A stretch of DNA of 64,000 nt from contig CAJXKA010000001.1 in the NCBI GenBank assembly GCA_913055655.1, forward strand, positions 1,178,842 to 1,242,841. The letters run 5' to 3'. The position numbers and the translations under genes are program-made. Of the stretch, positions 53,586-61,748 are shown in pieces. How positions within the stretch are numbered: position 1 is the first letter of the stretch; the number at the start of each line of letters is the position of its first letter. Origin of the DNA: an uncultured Oceanospirillales bacterium. Lineage in GTDB: Bacteria > Pseudomonadota > Gammaproteobacteria > Xanthomonadales > SZUA-36. The notes beneath the pieces are model-generated. The model was given only the letters and a program-made list of their open reading frames with translations, made no database searches and had not been told where the DNA came from.

Positions 53586-54551
53586 TCATCCAGCAGCCAC
53601 CGCATCCCGCGACGGCCGTTCATTCCTGTCACGCCAGTATGCCCGAAACGCGGCCAGGGCATCCCATAGCGTGAAACCGGCGATCACCAGCAGGGCCACG
53701 CGAAGCGTGCGTTCCAGCCAGGGGCCGGCCAGGTCGGCGGGTGCGCCCCGTGTCATCAACAGGTCAGGCGCCAGTACCAGGTAGGCAATCACTGCGACCA
53801 GGGTGAGGTTCAGGGCGATTTCGGTCACCAGCGTCCAGCGCTGCCACACGCCCCGCCAGAGCACCAGCAGGTGCAGCACGAAGGCCAGCCCGAAAATGAC
53901 ATTCAATGGCCAGTACAGGGGCTGCCAGGCGGCACCCAGGTCGATGCTGAACGTGTTCGGCGGAATCCATTGATCCAGCTTGATAACGCCGTTCCACCAA
54001 AGCAGGAATACGCCCTCGCTGAACAGGTTGGTCAGAACGTCGCCACGGCGGATGGGCCCGGTGCTGTCATTCACCAGGGCGGCCGCCCGCCAGCGGCCAC
54101 GCCAGCCCAGGCGCTCGCCGGAATATTCCAGCGCCACGAATACGACGGTGACCCAGGCCGCGACCCAGAACGCCAGGCTCAGCGATTGCCACAACAGGCC
54201 GAACGGCCCGGTCACCCAGCCGGATGTGGCACCGACGATGAGCAGCACGGGCACCTGGATCGCCAGGGCAACGATGATCGCAAGCCTCAGGATTCGCCAC
54301 CAGTCCGGGTACAGCTCGGGCCCGATCAGGTAGCGTGGCGGCTGGTAGCTTCGCGCAACGCTCAGCGGGTGGCCGAAACCCTCCAGCACCGCGGCGAGTT
54401 CGTCCGGTTGCAGCGGTCGGTGAAGCGACTCCGCCCTGCCCTCGATTTCATCCTCGATGGCGGCCCGCAGGTCCTCCAGGATGTCGTCGCGCCGGGCTTC
54501 GCGCAGGTGTCCCCCGACCGCGTGCAGATAGCGTTCCACCAGGTCATTCAT
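53586..54551 (-). CDS. Membrane protein with N-terminal HAAS/DUF1700-like domain
   Basis: The 321-residue product starts with a cytoplasmic helical domain (about 1-70; MNDLVERYLHAVGGHLREAR and ILEDLRAAIEDEIEGRAESL) typical of HAAS/DUF1700 and permease-prefix domains, which are almost always encoded next to PadR regulators. About six membrane helices follow. HAAS domains are thought to receive a signal through the partner PadR. It overlaps the padR stop by ATGA and is followed four bases later by the lipoprotein gene. Confidence 0.86.
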   Translation of the reverse strand: MNDLVERYLHAVGGHLREARRDDILEDLRAAIEDEIEGRAESLHRPLQPDELAAVLEGFGHPLSVARSYQPPRYLIGPELYPDWWRILRLAIIVALAIQVPVLLIVGATSGWVTGPFGLLWQSLSLAFWVAAWVTVVFVALEYSGERLGWRGRWRAAALVNDSTGPIRRGDVLTNLFSEGVFLLWWNGVIKLDQWIPPNTFSIDLGAAWQPLYWPLNVIFGLAFVLHLLVLWRGVWQRWTLVTEIALNLTLVAVIAYLVLAPDLLMTRGAPADLAGPWLERTLRVALLVIAGFTLWDALAAFRAYWRDRNERPSRDAVAAG

Positions 54552-54877
54552 GTCAGTTCCCCCGTCAGCGCGCGGACACTGGCATCAATTTCCCGCCAGT
54601 CCCGCGACAATTGTTCAAAAACCACTTCACCGTCCTTCGATAACAGGTAAAAGCGTTTGCGACGCTTGTTTTCGATGCGCCACTCGCTGGACAACAGCCC
54701 CTGTTGCTCAAGGCGCCGGATCAACGGATAAAGCGTACCCTCCTCGACGACCATCCCCTGCTCTGCGAGCGCCTTTCGCAGGGAGTAGCCGTAATGCTCA
54801 CGCCGCAACAGGCCCAGCACCGCTAGGACAATTGCGCCGCGGCGGATTTCCGAGCGCAGTGATTCGCTGGTCTCCAT
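54548..54877 (-). CDS. PadR-family transcriptional regulator
   Basis: The 109-residue protein is a winged-helix PadR regulator: LRSEIRRGAIVLAVLGLLRR, then HYGYSLRKALAEQGMVVEEGTLYPLIRRLEQQGLL and the wing NKRRKRFYLLSKDGE. The short C-terminal helix dimerises. PadR proteins repress their own operon until a ligand or stress releases them. ATG at METSESL is chosen; the frame extends 21 codons upstream into the promoter gap. It is first in an operon with the membrane protein and the lipoprotein. Confidence 0.93.
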   Translation of the reverse strand: METSESLRSEIRRGAIVLAVLGLLRREHYGYSLRKALAEQGMVVEEGTLYPLIRRLEQQGLLSSEWRIENKRRKRFYLLSKDGEVVFEQLSRDWREIDASVRALTGELT

Positions 54878-54943
54878 GCTCAACGCTGGAGAACCGGATG
54901 GCGAAAAACCTCGATCAACATCACACGCTATACCTTGCACTGC

Positions 54944-54964
54944 ATACTATTTGATACACAGTAT
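54944..54964. promoter_or_regulatory. Candidate PadR operator
   Basis: ATACT (54944-54948) and AGTAT (54960-54964) are inverted repeats with an 11-base spacer in the AT-rich gap between padR and the divergent secreted-protein gene. On the minus strand the right arm overlaps a TATACT box. Size and A/T-rich symmetry suit a PadR dimer site. Confidence 0.35.
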
Positions 54965-55026
54965 ACTTTAATCACGCTTCATTCGCCAGCAAAGAAAAAT
55001 TCACATCATTTGCCTAAAGTAAGGTC

Positions 55027-56232
55027 ATGAAACCTCGCAACCGGGTCACCACCATGAAATTCACGTCAATATGCGCCCTGACATTCGGTCTCCTGGCGTC
55101 ATCCGCGGCCATTGCGGGCAATACCTCGATCACGCGTTCGTTTTCCGGGATATGGAACCAGCCGGACCAGGAGGGCCAGGGGCTGGTCCTGCAGATCGCC
55201 GAGTCTGAAGAAGACGGCATGACCGGTGCCGCCTACTGGTTCACCTACGGTGGTGACCTGCTCTCATCCTGGTATCTCGCCGTTGGGCCGGTTGAGGGTG
55301 ACACCATTGAAATGACCCTGTACGAAGCTTCAGGCAGTGGCTTCATGGAAGATGCGGGGGCGCCCGGCGCCACCATCGAGCCGCTGGGCTCGCTGACGCT
55401 GCAGTTCCACAACTGCAACCAGGGCACGGCTTATTACGACACCCCGGAAGACGCGCTGGGGAGCGGTGAATTCCGCATCAAGCGGCTGACATCCATTTAC
55501 AGGATGCGGTGCAGCGGTGGCATTTCCGACAATACGCCCGCAGATGCCCGCCCGACCAGGCTGGACGTCAAGCTGCACCCTGCCCGGGACGAGATCGACG
55601 GCCAGGGCAAGGCCAGGTTCTGGGAGCGTAGCGACCGCTCCGATTTCAAGGTGACGGTCGAAGGCCTGCCCGACGGCGACTACGGCCTGGCCGTTTGCGG
55701 TGAAGACCGCGGCACGTTTACGGTCGAGGGTGGCGAAGGCGCCATCATGTTCAGGAGCCCGGCCATTCCGGCCAAGCCACTGCTCAACTTTGACCCGCGC
55801 GACTGCCCCATCGAGATCGTGGATGCCGTGGGCGTGGCCCTCAGCTCGGGTGACGCCGTACTGGCACCGCATTCACCGGGACCGGACGACGATGACGAGC
55901 CCGAAAACGATGAAGGCGAGGTGACGGTCCAACTCCTGCCAACGGGCGTGATCCCCGGCGCGAAAGGTCACGCCACGGTGGCCACCGACGATGCAGCGAC
56001 GTCATTCAGTGTCAAGATCATGAAATTGCCGGCTGGTGTATACGAACTCGTCGTCGGCAACACCGTACGCGGCGAGATCATCGTGGGCGAAAAGCCCGGT
56101 CAACCGCGCGGCGAGATCCGGTTCCGAGACCCCGCCGGCGATGACGGGCCAGCGCTCGACTTCGACGTTTCCGGTGAACTGATCGAAGTGACGCTTGAAG
56201 GCGAAACAGTGCTGGAAGCGCTGTTTCCCTGA
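55027..56232 (+). CDS. Secreted protein with a tandem-duplicated C-terminal domain
   Basis: The 401-residue product has a signal peptide (MKFTSICALTFGLLASSAAI from an internal ATG at 55054, which may be the real start). Residues 40-170 form a domain with SGIWNQPDQEGQGLVLQIAE and AAYWFTYGG, a pattern repeatedly seen in exported proteins of related gammaproteobacteria. Residues about 180-285 and 300-400 are two diverged copies of one beta-rich domain, aligned through FKVTVEGLPDGDYGLAVCG and FSVKIMKLPAGVYELVVGN and the following EG(G)xGxIMFR/GEIRFRDPA. An acidic DDDDEPENDEGE linker joins them. No enzyme motif is seen. Confidence 0.82.
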   Translation: MKPRNRVTTMKFTSICALTFGLLASSAAIAGNTSITRSFSGIWNQPDQEGQGLVLQIAESEEDGMTGAAYWFTYGGDLLSSWYLAVGPVEGDTIEMTLYEASGSGFMEDAGAPGATIEPLGSLTLQFHNCNQGTAYYDTPEDALGSGEFRIKRLTSIYRMRCSGGISDNTPADARPTRLDVKLHPARDEIDGQGKARFWERSDRSDFKVTVEGLPDGDYGLAVCGEDRGTFTVEGGEGAIMFRSPAIPAKPLLNFDPRDCPIEIVDAVGVALSSGDAVLAPHSPGPDDDDEPENDEGEVTVQLLPTGVIPGAKGHATVATDDAATSFSVKIMKLPAGVYELVVGNTVRGEIIVGEKPGQPRGEIRFRDPAGDDGPALDFDVSGELIEVTLEGETVLEALFP

Positions 56233-56244
56233 GCGCCCTGGCTG

Positions 56245-57120
56245 TTACAGGCTGTCGTAGGGCATTTCGAAGGTATCGCCTTCACGGACCAGGCCGCTCT
56301 GCAAGCCGCGGTTGAACCACCGCATGCGCTGCTCCGAGGTGCCGTGCGTGAACGCGTGCGGCACGATTCGGCCCTGGGTCCGTGACTGGATGGCGTCGTC
56401 ACCGATCTGGTTGGCGGCGCGCATGGCCTCCTCGATATCGCCCCGCTCCAGGTACTGGCGATTGTGGTTGGCCCAGACGCCGGCCAGGTAATCCGCCTGC
56501 AGTTCCAGGCGCACCGAGTACTGGTTGTAGTCCGGGCGTCCGCGCAGGCGCGCGACCTCTTCTGAAATACCCAGCAGGTTCTGGATGTGGTGCCCCACTT
56601 CGTGGGCAATCACGTAGGCCTGGGCGAAATCACCCGGTGCCTGGAATTCACGTTCAAGTTCATCATAGAAGCTGAGGTCGATATAAACCTTGCGGTCCGC
56701 CGGGCAGTAGAACGGCCCCATTCGCGCATCACCGGTGCCGCAGCCCGTCGGGTACTGGCCGGAAAAAACCACCAGCGCGGGCGGAGAGTAGCTGCCCAGG
56801 TTCTCGGCCTGGAACTGGCGGGTCCAGATGTCCTCGGTATCCGCCAGCACGGTCTTTACGAAGGCCAGGGTTTCCTCTTCCTCCGGCGAGGGCTGGTACT
56901 CGGTCTCCTGGACCTGGCTGCCACCCAGCAATGCGGACGGGTCAAACAAGCCGATCTGCCAGCCGATAATACCCAGCACCACGACGATGATGATGCCCTT
57001 CATGCCGAAGGTACGGCCGACAAAATTGAGCAGCATGCCACCCGTGGCCGCGCCGGCGACCACCCGCTTTCCGCGGGCGTCCTCGACGTTGGTGCTCTGC
57101 CTGCGACCTTTCCACTTCAT
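56245..57120 (-). CDS. ypfJ: YpfJ-family neutral zinc metallopeptidase
   Basis: The 291-residue membrane-anchored protein has the YpfJ start MKWKGRRQSTNVEDARG, one hydrophobic helix (about 40-58, MKGIIIVVVLGIIGWQIGLF), then a peptidase domain with YVIAHEVGHHIQNLLGI near residue 172, the Cys pair in YPTGCGTGDARMGPFYCPAD and RLELQADYLAGVW supplying the third ligand. Function in the cell is unknown. AGGGGGA is six bases before the ATG. Its 3' end converges on the secreted protein gene after 12 bases. Confidence 0.92.
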   Translation of the reverse strand: MKWKGRRQSTNVEDARGKRVVAGAATGGMLLNFVGRTFGMKGIIIVVVLGIIGWQIGLFDPSALLGGSQVQETEYQPSPEEEETLAFVKTVLADTEDIWTRQFQAENLGSYSPPALVVFSGQYPTGCGTGDARMGPFYCPADRKVYIDLSFYDELEREFQAPGDFAQAYVIAHEVGHHIQNLLGISEEVARLRGRPDYNQYSVRLELQADYLAGVWANHNRQYLERGDIEEAMRAANQIGDDAIQSRTQGRIVPHAFTHGTSEQRMRWFNRGLQSGLVREGDTFEMPYDSL

Positions 57121-57203
57121 GGTATCCCCCTGCAATGGATCAAGTGCTTCAGACCATTGAGTCTAATGAGCACGACCGGGTATTGCGAACCCGCATCCTG
57201 GCC

Positions 57204-58076
57204 CTATTCGCCGCCCAGGTCGGCGACCAGCGTCCGCGTCATGCGTTCGGTGGTGATAAAGCCCCAGTTGTAGTTGTCGTGGTAATCCGCCAGTGGATTG
57301 GCCTCGACAATCTCGTCAGCCGATTGGCCTGAATCCAGCAACGCCTTCACCCGCGCACGGGCGTCGACCAGCATGGCGTTGTCGCGCTCGAGATCTGCGC
57401 GCGTCGCCAGGGGCCCATGGCCGGGAATGATCTGGGTGTCTGCATCCACCTTGTCGATCAATTGACGCTGCGCGGCGATATAACCGGATACCGTGCCGCC
57501 GTTGTCCAGGTCGATAAACGGGAACAGGCCGTGGAAAAACACGTCACCGGTATGCAGGACATTGACGTCGGGAAACCAGATGGCGGCGTCACCGTCGGTG
57601 TGCGCCAGGGGCAGGTGGAACGCACGGGCCTCCAGGCCGTTCAGGTGGAAGCTCACGCCATCCGCGAAGGTCACCACCGGCAGGCCACCCTCGCCACCGG
57701 CGTCATCGGGCTTCGCCAGCAGGCGCGTGCGAATGTTCTCGTGCGCAAACACCACGGTGCCGCTCTCGGCAAAATGGGCATTGCCACCGACATGGTCGCC
57801 GTGCACATGGGTGTTGACGAGGAAGTTGACCGGACGTCCCGCCTGCTCGTCGACAAAGGCCTTCAGGGTCGGCGCCAGCGGTGCAAGGCCATCATCGACC
57901 AGGGCAACGTAATCCTCACCCGCCAGCAAGGCCATGTTGCCGCCGGCAAAGCCGTCGGCACCCTCGATCATGGTGATACCGGGCACCACTTCGGTGGCCT
58001 TGAACGAGGTGGCGATATCCTGGGCCTGGACCGAAACGGCAAACAGGGCCAGTACGGCAATCATCCTGAATTTCAT
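57204..58076 (-). CDS. Exported metallo-beta-lactamase-fold hydrolase
   Basis: The 290-residue protein has a signal peptide (MKFRMIAVLALFAVSVQAQD) and the metal-site motif NTHVHGDHVGGN near residue 90, with later His in LPLAHTDGDAAI, Asp in LHTGDVFFHG and His in IIPGHGP. This is the layout of the subclass B3/quinoprotein-relay-enzyme-like and Acetobacter-type MBL proteins, usually hydrolysing thioesters, lactones or acting in redox relays; a true beta-lactam role is not implied. GGGAGTT lies seven bases before the ATG. It follows the LTA-synthase-like gene on the same strand after 70 bases. Confidence 0.88.
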   Translation of the reverse strand: MKFRMIAVLALFAVSVQAQDIATSFKATEVVPGITMIEGADGFAGGNMALLAGEDYVALVDDGLAPLAPTLKAFVDEQAGRPVNFLVNTHVHGDHVGGNAHFAESGTVVFAHENIRTRLLAKPDDAGGEGGLPVVTFADGVSFHLNGLEARAFHLPLAHTDGDAAIWFPDVNVLHTGDVFFHGLFPFIDLDNGGTVSGYIAAQRQLIDKVDADTQIIPGHGPLATRADLERDNAMLVDARARVKALLDSGQSADEIVEANPLADYHDNYNWGFITTERMTRTLVADLGGE

Positions 58077-58146
58077 CGTACAACTCCCGTGCGGGTGAAA
58101 ACGGTGACGATACACCAAATAAAAATGCAAGACCGCAGCGCGGCCG

Positions 58147-59919
58147 TCAGAGCACCCTTTCAATGGTCGCTTCACGTTCTCCCAGGCGGATCCGGCGTTC
58201 ATTGATCCTTTCGATCCACTGTTCCTGGTCCGGCATGTTGCCTTCGATGACACGTGTGTCGTCACCGTCCATGCGAATGCGGATGGTTTCAGGGCCGCAC
58301 CACGCGTTGATAATGGCGCGTTCATTACCCTCGGGCTGGAGAATGCATTGTGGTGATTCGCCGCTGAACCAGTCTCCCTGCCCGGGCCTGCGGCAGGCCT
58401 CGTTCGTCAGCAAACGGTCCAGGCTGTAGGGAAGGTCAATCATCTGGGCCGGCTTGTCCTGGCGTCCCGCCGGTTCGCGTGCGCCACCAAGCACGACCAG
58501 TGGCAGCCGGGCGCTGGCCGCGTTACCGAACTGTGCCCTTTCCGCCGGTGTATACGGTGTCAGTGCACGCTGGTCGCTGGTGATTATCAGCAGGTTCTTT
58601 TCCAGCCAGCCCGCCTGGTCGAGCGCTTCGACGAATGCAGCCAACGCCTGGTCCGCGTAGCGGAAGGTGGCCACTTCATCCTTGCGGCCACTGTCAGGGT
58701 CGATGAACGGTGGATGGGTGGTGACTGTTTCCAGGAACAGCATGACCGGCTGCCCCGGTGGACGCTCGGCATCCAGCCAGTCAATCACCCGTTGGTAGAG
58801 CACGCTGTCGCCCGCCGACCCGAACGCATACTTCGGCACATCCCTGTAAGCGGGGTGTTCTCCGCCTTCAACGAGGTCGAAACCCTGCGCCGCCAGCCAT
58901 GCGCCCTTGTCGAGGAAGCCCAGTGGCCCCGTGGTAAAAAAAGCGCTGAAATAACCATCACGCGCCAATCGCGCCGGCAAGGTTTGCGGACCACCGCCGT
59001 ATCCGCCGAACGCGTCAAGGCTGTGGTAGCGCCCGACCGCCGGTAACGGCACCTCGCCGGCGATCAGCGCGACCAGCGCATGGTCCGTCGTCCAGCCATT
59101 GGCATGGAATGCCGACCACCAGGTATGGTCGCGCGCCAGGTCATCAAGGCGGGGCGTCGCGCCCAGGTTGTCCGCCAGCAGCAGGCCACTGTGATACCAG
59201 GACAGTGATTCCACGACCACCACGATCACGTCCGATTGAAGTGCTTCCCCGGCTTCGCAAAGCGGCTGCGCGGACGCGACATCATCGGTGGCGCTCAACC
59301 GCGCCTTCATCTCGTCACTGTAGGGGCGATCAGCACCGGTGGGCCAGTTGGCCTCGACGAGGTTCTGGTAAGTCCAGGGCAGTGAATGGCCGACTCGATC
59401 CGGCAGAAGGTACGCACCTGCGCACACGGCGAGCAGGACCGCCAGCCGACCCGTGGCCCCGGGCCCGCGTGTCGCCCGGACTGCCAGCCAGGCCACCACG
59501 ATGACGGCCACGACGCCGGCCAGCAGCCCAGTCACCCCAATCGACTGGTGCCCAACGAGCAGGACCGCCCCGGGTTGCGCGCCGAATTTGACCAGGTCGC
59601 CAAGAAACAGGCGCATCCCATACAGCGCCATCACCAGGGTGTCGGCCACCATCAGTAAGAACAGGGCGATAAATACAATTACGCCGGTGACGCGCAGCCA
59701 GGTCGCGCCGAGAGCGGCGACCAGCAATACGCCCCAGGCCAGGGCCCACAGGCCGGCATCATGCTGGACAAGCGTGACCGCCTGGCAGGACAGGCATGGA
59801 TCGACGCCGAACGCCGATTCGCGGGTCACCGCAAGGCGCACCAGCGTCAGGGCCACCAGGGCCGCCTGCAACGCCAGGGCGACCCGCCAGCCGCCCGTGA
59901 ATCGGCGTTCCAGGCTCAT
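58147..59919 (-). CDS. LTA-synthase-like sulfatase-fold membrane enzyme
   Basis: The 590-residue protein has about five N-terminal membrane helices (to about residue 180) and a periplasmic alkaline-phosphatase/sulfatase-fold domain: SDVIVVVVESLSWYHSGLLL holds the first metal-site Glu, NGWTTDHALVALIAGEVP holds the candidate catalytic Thr, and ETVTTHPPFID and ITSDQRA hold later ligands. Family members (LtaS, OpgB, EptA relatives) move phosphoglycerol or phosphoethanolamine to lipids or glucans. The substrate cannot be told. It sits between the MBL and symporter genes on one strand with small gaps. Confidence 0.83.
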   Translation of the reverse strand: MSLERRFTGGWRVALALQAALVALTLVRLAVTRESAFGVDPCLSCQAVTLVQHDAGLWALAWGVLLVAALGATWLRVTGVIVFIALFLLMVADTLVMALYGMRLFLGDLVKFGAQPGAVLLVGHQSIGVTGLLAGVVAVIVVAWLAVRATRGPGATGRLAVLLAVCAGAYLLPDRVGHSLPWTYQNLVEANWPTGADRPYSDEMKARLSATDDVASAQPLCEAGEALQSDVIVVVVESLSWYHSGLLLADNLGATPRLDDLARDHTWWSAFHANGWTTDHALVALIAGEVPLPAVGRYHSLDAFGGYGGGPQTLPARLARDGYFSAFFTTGPLGFLDKGAWLAAQGFDLVEGGEHPAYRDVPKYAFGSAGDSVLYQRVIDWLDAERPPGQPVMLFLETVTTHPPFIDPDSGRKDEVATFRYADQALAAFVEALDQAGWLEKNLLIITSDQRALTPYTPAERAQFGNAASARLPLVVLGGAREPAGRQDKPAQMIDLPYSLDRLLTNEACRRPGQGDWFSGESPQCILQPEGNERAIINAWCGPETIRIRMDGDDTRVIEGNMPDQEQWIERINERRIRLGEREATIERVL

Positions 59920-59947
59920 CCGGCCATCAGGTCACCGGGCCGGCCGC

Positions 59948-61627
59948 TCAACCCAGCCAGAAGCTGAAGTAGATGTACATCGCGGCCACCAGGCCCAGCA
60001 CCACCGCCGTCAGGGCGATGTCCTTGCGGTCCCAGCTGGCGCGCACGGCCGCCCTGTCGATTGAATCGTAAGTGAGGCCCTTGATCTGTTCGCGATCCGG
60101 CGCCGGCGCAGTCTTCGAGGCGACGATAATCGTGATCACGCAGATCAGGAACAGCACGCCCGAGAAGTACAGGAAGTTGAAGTCGCCGATCGCGGCCAGG
60201 AACCCGGGCGACTCGATCTTGCCTGCGCCGAAGAATGCCTGGATGACCAGCTTGGTCATGCCGAGGATAAAGCCGAGGCCCAGGCCCCACACCGCCCCGC
60301 GGTTGTTGATGCGGCTGTTGAACACGCCCAGCAGGAACAGGGCCGTGATCGGCGGCGCCAGGTAGCTCTGCACGCTCTGCAGGTACTGGTACAGGCCACC
60401 ATCTGAAATCATCGGCATGACCGGGATCCACAACAGGCCCAGCACCACCACCACCAGGGTGGCCAGGCGACCGACGGTGACCAGGTGCTGCTCGCTCTTG
60501 CCCGGGCGCAGTTTCTCGTACACGTCCACCGTGAACAGCGTGGCGGTCGAGTTGAACAGCGAAGACAGTGAGCTCATCAGCGCCGCCATCAGGCCGGCCA
60601 CCACCAGGCCGCGCAGGCCTTCCGGCAGCAGCGTGGCCACCATGGTCGGGAACACGCCGTCGCCGGCAATCACGCCGTTTTCGGTGGGGATATTCAGCAG
60701 CCCCTTGGAATGCAGGGCCGCGCCGATCAGGCCCGGCACCAGGAAGAACAGCACCGGCCAGACCTTCAGGAAGGCGCCGAACAGCGCGCCACGGCGGGCC
60801 GTCTGCAGGTCTTTCGCGGCCAGCGTGCGCTGGACAATGTACTGGTCGGTACACCAGTACCAGATACCGACGATGGGCGAGGCGATCATGATGCCCAACC
60901 ACGGGAAATCGGGGTCGGACAGTGGCCGCCACAGCGCGTACTTGGCGACATCCTCGCTGGCGAAGGCCTTGAGCTCACCCCAGCCGCCCAGCATCTGCAG
61001 GCCGAAGTAGGTGATGGCGACCGAGCCGATCAGCAGGATGAACGCCTGCACCGAGTCGGTATACAGCACCACGCGCAGGCCACCGGCGATGGTGTACAGG
61101 CCGGTCAGTACAACCGTGGCAATGGCGCCAATCCAGAAGGCGTTCTCCGGGCTGCCGAAGGTATCCGGCAGCAGCACGCTGAACACCAGCGCACCCGCGT
61201 AAACGGTGACCGACACCTTGGTCAGCACGTAGGCCGCCAGCGATACCAGTGACAGGATCCAGCGCGGCCGCGGACCGAAGCGTTTCTCCAGGAACTCGGG
61301 CATCGTGAAGACTTTCGAGTTGTAGTAGAACGGTACGAATACCCACGCCAGCAACACCACCACCCAGGCGTGCAGCTCGTAGTGCGCCATGGCGAGACCC
61401 GTGGACGCACCCTGCCCCGCCAGCCCGACGATATGCTCGGAACCGATGTTGGATGCAAAAATGGATGCACCGATTGCGAAAAAGCCGACATTTCGGCCGG
61501 CCAGGAAGTAATCGGTAGTGTCCTGCTGGCGCCGGGTCACCACGAAGGCGACGATCACCAGCAACAGGAAATAGCCGGCCACGACGACCCAGTCCAGGGT
61601 CGAAAGCGAGGGTATGGTGTCTGACAT
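59948..61627 (-). CDS. Sodium/solute symporter (SSS/SGLT family)
   Basis: The 559-residue inner-membrane protein has about 14 helices and the SSS landmarks TDYFLAGRNVGFFAIGASIF, ASNIGSEHIVGLAGQGA, a long AALMSSLSSLFNSTATLFT helix with the Na2-site Ser pair, and WYWCTDQYIVQRTLAAKDLQ. The SGLT-like subgroup imports sugars with Na+. Being directly downstream of the alpha-glucuronidase gene, it probably imports glucuronic acid, xylose oligomers or the released sugar; this is inference from context. It fits the salt-driven economy of the cell. Confidence 0.9.
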   Translation of the reverse strand: MSDTIPSLSTLDWVVVAGYFLLLVIVAFVVTRRQQDTTDYFLAGRNVGFFAIGASIFASNIGSEHIVGLAGQGASTGLAMAHYELHAWVVVLLAWVFVPFYYNSKVFTMPEFLEKRFGPRPRWILSLVSLAAYVLTKVSVTVYAGALVFSVLLPDTFGSPENAFWIGAIATVVLTGLYTIAGGLRVVLYTDSVQAFILLIGSVAITYFGLQMLGGWGELKAFASEDVAKYALWRPLSDPDFPWLGIMIASPIVGIWYWCTDQYIVQRTLAAKDLQTARRGALFGAFLKVWPVLFFLVPGLIGAALHSKGLLNIPTENGVIAGDGVFPTMVATLLPEGLRGLVVAGLMAALMSSLSSLFNSTATLFTVDVYEKLRPGKSEQHLVTVGRLATLVVVVLGLLWIPVMPMISDGGLYQYLQSVQSYLAPPITALFLLGVFNSRINNRGAVWGLGLGFILGMTKLVIQAFFGAGKIESPGFLAAIGDFNFLYFSGVLFLICVITIIVASKTAPAPDREQIKGLTYDSIDRAAVRASWDRKDIALTAVVLGLVAAMYIYFSFWLG

Positions 61628-61674
61628 CTTGTTTCCCTTCTCGTTGTGCGAACCTGTCGGAACGCTTTGTTATC

Positions 61675-61697
61675 CGGGCGAGCCGCGCCCGATTTTT
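61675..61697 (+). terminator. Terminator-like hairpin between alpha-glucuronidase and symporter genes
   Basis: CGGGCG (61675-61680) and CGCCCG (61686-61691) form a perfect 6-base stem followed by ATTTTT on the plus strand. Both flanking genes are on the minus strand, so as a terminator it points the other way; as an RNA hairpin on the minus strand it stands between the alpha-glucuronidase stop and the symporter ribosome site. Confidence 0.38.
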
Positions 61698-61748
61698 CGG
61701 TAGCCGCCCGAGATTACATGATGAACCCCGGAGCGCCAAGCGCGCCTG

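Noticed and set aside
57204-58076. Calling the metallo-beta-lactamase-fold protein an antibiotic-resistance enzyme
   Set aside because: The HxHxDH motif is shared by many hydrolases, and nothing in the sequence or its neighbours points to beta-lactams.
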